Part shown: in pieces, positions 6,360 through 11,030 of the stretch
Layout: each line of letters starts with the position of its first letter
Numbering within the stretch: position 1 is the stretch's first letter
From: an uncultured Rhodospirillaceae bacterium
Lineage (GTDB): Bacteria > Pseudomonadota > Alphaproteobacteria > Rhodospirillales > UBA2165
Direction: 5' to 3'
Length of the DNA stretch: 11,030 nt
Assembly: GCA_913041095.1 (NCBI GenBank)
Contig: CAJWIB010000057.1
Location: 1 to 11,030, forward strand
Notes under the pieces: model-generated
Seen by the model: the letters and a program-made list of their open reading frames with translations, nothing else
The model's database searches: none
What the model was told of the DNA's origin: nothing
Program-made: the position numbers and the translations under genes

Positions 6360-7094
6360 ATGACTTCAAATCAACAACCGCATGAGCGTATTTTTATCCC
6401 GCTAGATACGCCTAATTTAGACCGCGCGCTTGAAATCGCCACCACACTCAAAGACTTGGTTGGCGGCGTTAAGATCGGCAAGGAATTTTTTACCGCCCTC
6501 GGTCCAGAAGGTGTGGCCCGCGTCACCGAGCTCGGCATGCCGCTATTTGCCGATCTAAAGTTCCACGATATCCCCAATACGGTCGCTGGTGCGGTGCGTT
6601 CGGCCGTGCATCTTAAGCCCATCATTCTCAATGTCCACGCCCAAGGTGGCCGCGCCATGCTTGAAGCTGCCTGCGATGCGGCAGCTGAAGAAGCGGCAAA
6701 AATCGGTATCCCGGTGCCGCTCCTATTAGGGGTTACCGTACTGACGTCACTCGATGATGATGATCTTAGTGATATTGGTGTCAGTGACAGCACGCTTGAT
6801 CAGGTCAAACGTCTGGCGGCTTTGTCACAAGAATGCGGGTTGGATGGTGTGGTTTGCTCGGCAGCCGAGATAGCAGCTTTGCGTGATACTTGCGACCCGG
6901 ACTTTAAACTACTGACCCCGGGCATCCGTCCCACCTGGGCGGCGGCGGGTGATCAAAAACGCATCGTCACGCCGGGTGAGGCGATTAAACGCGGCGCCGA
7001 CTTTCTGGTTATTGGCCGCCCGATTTATGGCGCCGATGATCCGGCCGAGGCCGCCAAAAAAATTGCTGCTGAAATCGAAGAAGAATACAACTGA
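6360..7094 (+). CDS. pyrF: Orotidine 5'-phosphate decarboxylase
   Basis: The enzyme converts OMP to UMP, the last step of de novo pyrimidine synthesis, in the cytoplasm. The 244-residue product is the short prokaryotic type-1 form. The catalytic charge network appears as D65-x-K67-x-x-D70 in ADLKFHDIPNT, with the early substrate residues D16 (PLDTPN) and K38 (VKIGKEFF). The phosphate-gripper blocks TPGIRP (186-191) and VIGRPIYGADDP near the C-terminus are present. The ATG at 6360 has AGGAG ten bases upstream. The stop is one base before the trpF start, so the two are probably translated from one message. Pairing of pyrF with trpF is seen in several alphaproteobacteria. Confidence 0.95.
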   Translation: MTSNQQPHERIFIPLDTPNLDRALEIATTLKDLVGGVKIGKEFFTALGPEGVARVTELGMPLFADLKFHDIPNTVAGAVRSAVHLKPIILNVHAQGGRAMLEAACDAAAEEAAKIGIPVPLLLGVTVLTSLDDDDLSDIGVSDSTLDQVKRLAALSQECGLDGVVCSAAEIAALRDTCDPDFKLLTPGIRPTWAAAGDQKRIVTPGEAIKRGADFLVIGRPIYGADDPAEAAKKIAAEIEEEYN

Positions 7095-7095
7095 T

Positions 7096-7743
7096 ATGAA
7101 CCTAGAGGTCAAAATTTGTGGCCTTGACCGGGCGGAGAGCGTGGATGTGGCGGTAAAACATGGTGCAGCTTATACCGGCTTCATCTTCTATCCACCCTCG
7201 CCCCGCAATCTAACGCCGGAGGATGCAGCAGCCCTGATCGCCCGGGTGCCGGAAAATGTCAAACGGGTCGGCTTGTTTGTCGATCCAACTGACGCCGAAA
7301 TTGAAGCCGTGCTTGATAACTCTCAGCTTGACCTCATTCAACTGCACGGCGCTGAAACGTCAGCACGAGTGCAGGAGATCAAACAACTGGCCAGACTCCC
7401 CGCCATGAAAGTTATTAAACTTACGAGCAAAGCTAATCTAGCCAAAATCGCTGATTATTATGATAGCGCTGATTGTTTACTATTTGATGCCAAGCCACCC
7501 GCCAATATGGTGAACGCACTGCCTGGTGGTAATGCACTGGCGTTTGATTGGAGTTTATTGCGCGATGTAAATATCTCGCTGCCCTGGATGCTGGCCGGCG
7601 GATTGACGCCAGAGAATCTTAATGAGGCTGTCACAACAAGCGGGGCCACAGCTGTCGATGTTTCTTCCGGCGTAGAAGATACACCGGGGTTTAAGAATTT
7701 GAACAAAATTATAGAGTTTTTAGCCGCCGCTAAGATGAATTAA
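7096..7743 (+). CDS. trpF: Phosphoribosylanthranilate isomerase
   Basis: TrpF carries out the Amadori rearrangement of PRA to CdRP, the third dedicated step of tryptophan synthesis. The 215-residue TIM-barrel protein has the catalytic Cys8 in KICGL and the general acid D131 in LLFDAKPP. GLFVDP, IQLHG and the phosphate-binding AGGLTPEN and DVSSGVE (188-194) are all present. The ATG at 7096 follows the pyrF stop by one base; the same frame continues upstream into pyrF, but that extension is a shadow. The final Asn codon and TAA stop fall inside the left arm of the inverted repeat at 7738-7823, so the original 3' end may have been altered. The protein still has normal length, with no sign of lost function. 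Confidence 0.95.
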   Translation: MNLEVKICGLDRAESVDVAVKHGAAYTGFIFYPPSPRNLTPEDAAALIARVPENVKRVGLFVDPTDAEIEAVLDNSQLDLIQLHGAETSARVQEIKQLARLPAMKVIKLTSKANLAKIADYYDSADCLLFDAKPPANMVNALPGGNALAFDWSLLRDVNISLPWMLAGGLTPENLNEAVTTSGATAVDVSSGVEDTPGFKNLNKIIEFLAAAKMN

Positions 7744-7823
7744 GGGGACAGCTTACTCAATTCAAAAGTTCTTCCGTAAAACATAAATCTTGAACCTGAA
7801 TTATGTAAGCTGTCCCCTTAATT
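7738..7823. repeat. 86-bp palindromic element with perfect 19-bp inverted repeats
   Basis: The arm AATTAAGGGGACAGCTTAC (7738-7756) is perfectly complementary to 7805-7823. After a two-base mismatch, pairing resumes for six bases (7759-7764 with 7797-7802), and again for GTTC (7768-7771) with GAAC (7792-7795), so the whole unit can fold into one long hairpin. There is no ORF inside, no T run after it, and no clear target duplication. The GGGGACAG core recalls repeats seen around REP-associated Y1-type (IS200-like) transposases, so I suspect a non-autonomous REP/MITE-like element. That identification rests on memory of the motif, not on a search. Confidence 0.8.
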
Positions 7824-7863
7824 AATTGCCTTTCCCGGTTATTCAGGTAAAACCTTCTGCACG

Positions 7864-9075
7864 ATGAGCAAGCTTAACACCTATAAAGATGGTCCCGGCG
7901 GGGATGGTCATTTCGGCCTCTTCGGCGGCCGTTATGTCGCCGAAACGCTGATGCCGCTGATCTTGGAGGTCGAGCGCGCATATGATGACGCCAAAGATGA
8001 CCAAGCCTTTCAGGCTGAACTACGCGGCTATCTCGAAAACTATGTCGGCCGCCCGTCACCGCTTTATTTTGCCGAGCGCCTGACAGTAAAACTAGGTGGC
8101 GCAAAAATTTACTTTAAGCGCGAGGATCTTAACCACACCGGTGCGCATAAGGTAAACAATTGCCTGGGCCAGATTTTACTGGCCCGCAAGATGGGCAAAA
8201 ACCGGGTGATCGCCGAGACTGGTGCCGGTATGCATGGTGTAGCAACCGCCACCGTCTGCGCCTTGTTTGATATTCCTTGCACAATTTATATGGGCACCAC
8301 CGATATTGACCGCCAAGCACCCAATGTGTCCCGCATGGAAATGCTGGGGGCTAAAATTATTCCAGTGACCTCCGGTACCGGCACCTTGAAGGACGCCATG
8401 AATGATGCGCTCAGAGATTGGGTTGCCAATGTCGAATCCACCTATTATCTGATCGGTACAGTGGCCGGACCGCACCCCTACCCAGCGATGGTGCGGGATT
8501 TTCAATCCATCATCGGTGAAGAAACCCGGGCGCAAATTATGGAACAAGAAGGCCGCCTGCCGGATAGTCTCATCGCCTGCGTCGGTGGCGGCTCCAATGC
8601 ACTGGGCTTGTTTTATCCCTTTCTTGATGACGAAGTGCGGATTATTGCCGTTGAAGCCTCTGGTAAAGGCATTGAGACCGGCAAACATGCAGCGTCGCTA
8701 AACGCCGGTGCGCCGGGTGTGCTGCATGGCAATCGCACGTTTCTTTTGCAGAATGATGACGGCCAGATCATCGATGCCCATTCGATTTCCGCCGGGCTTG
8801 ATTATCCAGGTATTGGGCCAGAGCATGCTTGGCTGCACGACATTGGCCGCGCTGAATATGTTTCGATCACTGACCAGGAAGCTGTTGAAGCATTCCAGAC
8901 CTGCACCCGGCTTGAAGGCATTCTCCCGGCGTTGGAATCCGCGCACGCCATCGCCCACACCATCAAGATCGCCGGTGATCTGCTAGATGATCACATCATG
9001 GTGCTTAATATGAGCGGGCGTGGTGATAAGGACATGGATTCAGTCGTTGCTTATCTCGAAAGCAGCAAGTCGTGA
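7864..9075 (+). CDS. trpB: Tryptophan synthase beta chain
   Basis: TrpB condenses indole with serine to make tryptophan, using pyridoxal phosphate, in an alpha2-beta2 complex with TrpA. The 403-residue product is of normal length. GHFGLFGGRYVAETLMP (15-31) is the usual N-terminus, K96 in HTGAHKVNN is the PLP lysine, and GGGSNALG (241-248) binds the cofactor phosphate. GRGDKDM closes the fold. The ATG at 7864 gives the standard N-terminus, but no good ribosome binding site precedes it: the nearest AGGT (7845-7848) is 15 bases away. The gap to trpF is 120 bp, mostly filled by the inverted-repeat element, unlike the tight spacing elsewhere in this group. The 3' end overlaps trpA by four bases. 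Confidence 0.96.
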   Translation: MSKLNTYKDGPGGDGHFGLFGGRYVAETLMPLILEVERAYDDAKDDQAFQAELRGYLENYVGRPSPLYFAERLTVKLGGAKIYFKREDLNHTGAHKVNNCLGQILLARKMGKNRVIAETGAGMHGVATATVCALFDIPCTIYMGTTDIDRQAPNVSRMEMLGAKIIPVTSGTGTLKDAMNDALRDWVANVESTYYLIGTVAGPHPYPAMVRDFQSIIGEETRAQIMEQEGRLPDSLIACVGGGSNALGLFYPFLDDEVRIIAVEASGKGIETGKHAASLNAGAPGVLHGNRTFLLQNDDGQIIDAHSISAGLDYPGIGPEHAWLHDIGRAEYVSITDQEAVEAFQTCTRLEGILPALESAHAIAHTIKIAGDLLDDHIMVLNMSGRGDKDMDSVVAYLESSKS

Positions 9076-9899
9076 TCGGTAGTGCCCGCATTGCCAAACG
9101 CTTTCAAGACCTCAAAGCTGACGGTCGCGCCGGTCTAGTCACGTTTATCACCGCCGGTGATCCGAATATCGAAATTTCAAGCGTGATCTTAAATCAGCTG
9201 CCTGAGGCCGGCGCCGACATCATCGAGCTCGGCATGCCGTTTTCCGATCCGATGGCAGACGGCCCGGTGATCCAAGCCTCGAGCCAGCGCGCACTGGATA
9301 ACGGCGCCTCGATGATCAAGACTCTCAATATGGTGCGGAACTTTCGCAAAAATGATAGCGACACGCCGATCATCCTGATGGGCTATTTCAATCCGATTTA
9401 TATTTATGGTGTTGCGAAGTTCGTCACGGACGCCACCGAGGCCGGAGTCGATGGTTTTATCATCGTTGATCTGCCGCCGGAAGAAGCTGAAATGCGGGAG
9501 CCCGTTGAGCAAGCGGGTCTTAGTTTTATTTATCTGACGTCACCAACTACCGATGATCAGCGCCTGACCGTTGTTGTCGAGCATGCCAGCGGCTTTGTCT
9601 ATTATGTCTCGGTCACCGGCATCACCGGTACCAAATCAGCCGCGACCCAGGATATTAAAAATGCGCTGGAACGCTTGCGGCGGCACACGGATTTGCCGAT
9701 CGCGGTTGGCTTTGGCATTAAAACACCGGAGCAAGCGGCTGCCATCGGTCAACATGCTGAGGCGGTTGTTGTCGGCTCGGCCTTCGTCAGCAAAGTCGCT
9801 GAGAATTTAGGCCCGGATGGCCGCCCCCAAGATGGCTGCGCTGAGGCCGTTCTTAATCTGGTCCGCGACATCGCCGGTGGATTATCGGCTAAGAACTAG
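9072..9899 (+). CDS. trpA: Tryptophan synthase alpha chain
   Basis: TrpA cleaves indole-3-glycerol phosphate to indole, which is channelled to TrpB. The 275-residue TIM barrel has the catalytic pair E52 and D63 within ELGMPFSDPMADG, with the same 11-residue spacing as E49/D60 in E. coli. TFITAGDPN (24-32), GYFNPI, VSVTGITGTKSA, VGFGI and VVGSAF are the other family blocks. The start is a GTG that overlaps the trpB stop in a GTGA arrangement, indicating translational coupling. folC follows almost at once, leaving no room for accD. Confidence 0.96.
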   Translation: MIGSARIAKRFQDLKADGRAGLVTFITAGDPNIEISSVILNQLPEAGADIIELGMPFSDPMADGPVIQASSQRALDNGASMIKTLNMVRNFRKNDSDTPIILMGYFNPIYIYGVAKFVTDATEAGVDGFIIVDLPPEEAEMREPVEQAGLSFIYLTSPTTDDQRLTVVVEHASGFVYYVSVTGITGTKSAATQDIKNALERLRRHTDLPIAVGFGIKTPEQAAAIGQHAEAVVVGSAFVSKVAENLGPDGRPQDGCAEAVLNLVRDIAGGLSAKN

Positions 9900-9911
9900 A
9901 ATGTGAGAGAT

Positions 9912-11030
9912 ATGGACCTCGTCCAGCGCCTCAAAGTCATCGATCTGTCGCTCGAACGCATCGAACGCCTACTGGGCGAGCTTGGCAATCCGCAAGATAG
10001 TCTGCCACCGGTGATTCATATCGCGGGCACCAATGGCAAAGGCTCAACGCTGGCTTTTATACGCGCCATTGCCGAGGTTGCGGGCTTGCGCGTACATGTC
10101 TACACCTCACCACATCTGGTAACTTTCAACGAACGCATTCGCCTCTGTGGCAAGCCTATCAGCGATGCTGCCTTGCTTGCTTTGAACGATGAAGTTGAAG
10201 CCATTAATGGCACAGCACCCATCACTTTTTTTGAAATCACCACAGCGATTGCGTTGCTGGCCTTTTCGAGAGAACCGGCTGATCTCGTTTTACTCGAAAC
10301 CGGTTTGGGCGGGCGCTTGGATGCAACCAATGTCATCACCCGGCCGGCCGTAACGGCGCTCTCGCCGATCAGTCAGGATCATGCGGGTTTCCTCGGCGAT
10401 GATCTCGCTGGTATCGCGGTTGAGAAGGCCGCCATCATGAAGCCAGGTATTGCTTGCGTCACCACCAAGCAGGATAAAGTCGTGCTGGATGTTATACGGC
10501 GCTTCGCTGCCAGCGTCGATGCGCCGTTGATTGTTGAGGATGAAGATTGGTGGATTGCGATTAAAGGCGATCAGCTGACAGTGATGACGCCGGAAGGTGA
10601 GATCAAGCCGCCACTACCCGCCCTGCCTGGACCCCATCAACTGCAAAATGCGGGATTAGCGATTGTCACGCTAGCAACTCTCGGAGATGCGCGCATTACC
10701 CGTGAGGCCGTGGCTGAAGGCATGACAAGTGTAGACTGGCCGGCCAGGATGCAGCAGCTCACATCCGGCCCCTTGATTGATCAACTGCCCAATAATTGCG
10801 AGCTGTGGCTCGATGGCGGCCATAACCCGGCTGCCGGTGAAGCGCTGGCGGCAACGGTTAGAAGTTTTGACGACAAGCCGCTTTATCTCATCACTGGCTT
10901 GATCAACAGCAAGGATCCAGGCGGTTTCTTAGCGCCGCTTAAAAATCAAACAAGCGCTCTGTGGGCGGTGGAGATCGCCGATGAAGAAGCAAGCTTAAAC
11001 GCCAAAGAGCTGACTGATACAGCTCAAGAT
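9912..11030 (+). CDS. folC: Folylpolyglutamate/dihydrofolate synthase, 3' end outside window
   Basis: FolC adds glutamate to folates, and in many bacteria also to dihydropteroate, using ATP. The frame is open to the window edge, giving 373 codons of an expected 420-440. Motifs in order are the P-loop GTNGKGS (39-45), TSPHLVTFNERI, FFEITTAIALL, LLETGLGGRLDATN, the ISQDHAGFLG block with its metal and ATP-site His, EKAAIMKPG, LPGPHQLQNA, and the C-terminal-domain LDGGHNP. The Mur-ligase fold is intact as far as visible. ATG 9912 is preferred; an in-frame GTG at 9903 is also possible, only four bases after the trpA stop. An ATG at 9901 is in another frame and stops immediately. The close spacing suggests co-transcription with trpBA. 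Confidence 0.93.
   Translation, partial: MDLVQRLKVIDLSLERIERLLGELGNPQDSLPPVIHIAGTNGKGSTLAFIRAIAEVAGLRVHVYTSPHLVTFNERIRLCGKPISDAALLALNDEVEAINGTAPITFFEITTAIALLAFSREPADLVLLETGLGGRLDATNVITRPAVTALSPISQDHAGFLGDDLAGIAVEKAAIMKPGIACVTTKQDKVVLDVIRRFAASVDAPLIVEDEDWWIAIKGDQLTVMTPEGEIKPPLPALPGPHQLQNAGLAIVTLATLGDARITREAVAEGMTSVDWPARMQQLTSGPLIDQLPNNCELWLDGGHNPAAGEALAATVRSFDDKPLYLITGLINSKDPGGFLAPLKNQTSALWAVEIADEEASLNAKELTDTAQD

Noticed and set aside
6949..7095. An upstream in-frame ATG that would extend trpF by 49 residues into pyrF.
   Set aside because: The extension overlaps pyrF out of frame and has no relation to the TrpF fold. ATG 7096 gives the canonical N-terminus.

Overview
The window looks like ordinary chromosome from an alphaproteobacterium, close in gene order to the Rhodospirillales-like lineages. 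Three things point there. The divergent gene at the left edge encodes a TIGR02300/FYDLN-acid protein, a family known mainly from Alphaproteobacteria. The order aroA-cmk-rpsA-sppA-ihfB-lapA-pyrF-trpF-trpB-trpA-folC is a recognisable alphaproteobacterial neighbourhood. The EPSP synthase most resembles the alphaproteobacterial (Agrobacterium CP4-like) branch. Base composition appears near balanced, and non-ATG starts are frequent (GTG or TTG in five of eleven genes). Species cannot be named from the sequence.

Layout. Positions 1-101 hold the 5' end of a leftward zinc-ribbon gene. Positions 102-323 are a divergent intergenic region. All remaining genes run rightward. aroA (324-1646) overlaps cmk (1640-2278). 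A 163-bp leader with a candidate promoter and two clear hairpins precedes rpsA (2442-4499). Then come sppA (4596-5507), ihfB (5628-5909), lapA (5967-6293), pyrF (6360-7094), trpF (7096-7743), trpB (7864-9075), trpA (9072-9899) and the 5' part of folC (about 9912 to the window end).

How the genes work together. aroA makes the precursor of chorismate, which feeds tryptophan synthesis (trpF, trpB, trpA). cmk and pyrF act in pyrimidine nucleotide supply. rpsA is a translation factor, ihfB a nucleoid architectural subunit, sppA a membrane signal-peptide peptidase, lapA a small inner-membrane protein and folC the folate polyglutamylation enzyme. It is a housekeeping cluster. I found no defence system, CRISPR array, complete transposon or phage gene.

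The parts that stand out are these. (i) Ribosomal protein S1 carries an extra C-terminal tail of about 115 residues, first Glu/Ala/Pro-rich and then histone-H1-like Lys-rich, partly built from 30-bp tandem repeats. (ii) A perfect 19-bp inverted repeat bounds an 86-bp palindromic element that supplies the stop codon of trpF and sits between trpF and trpB. (iii) accD, commonly found between trpA and folC in alphaproteobacteria, is absent. (iv) The rpsA 5' leader looks structured.
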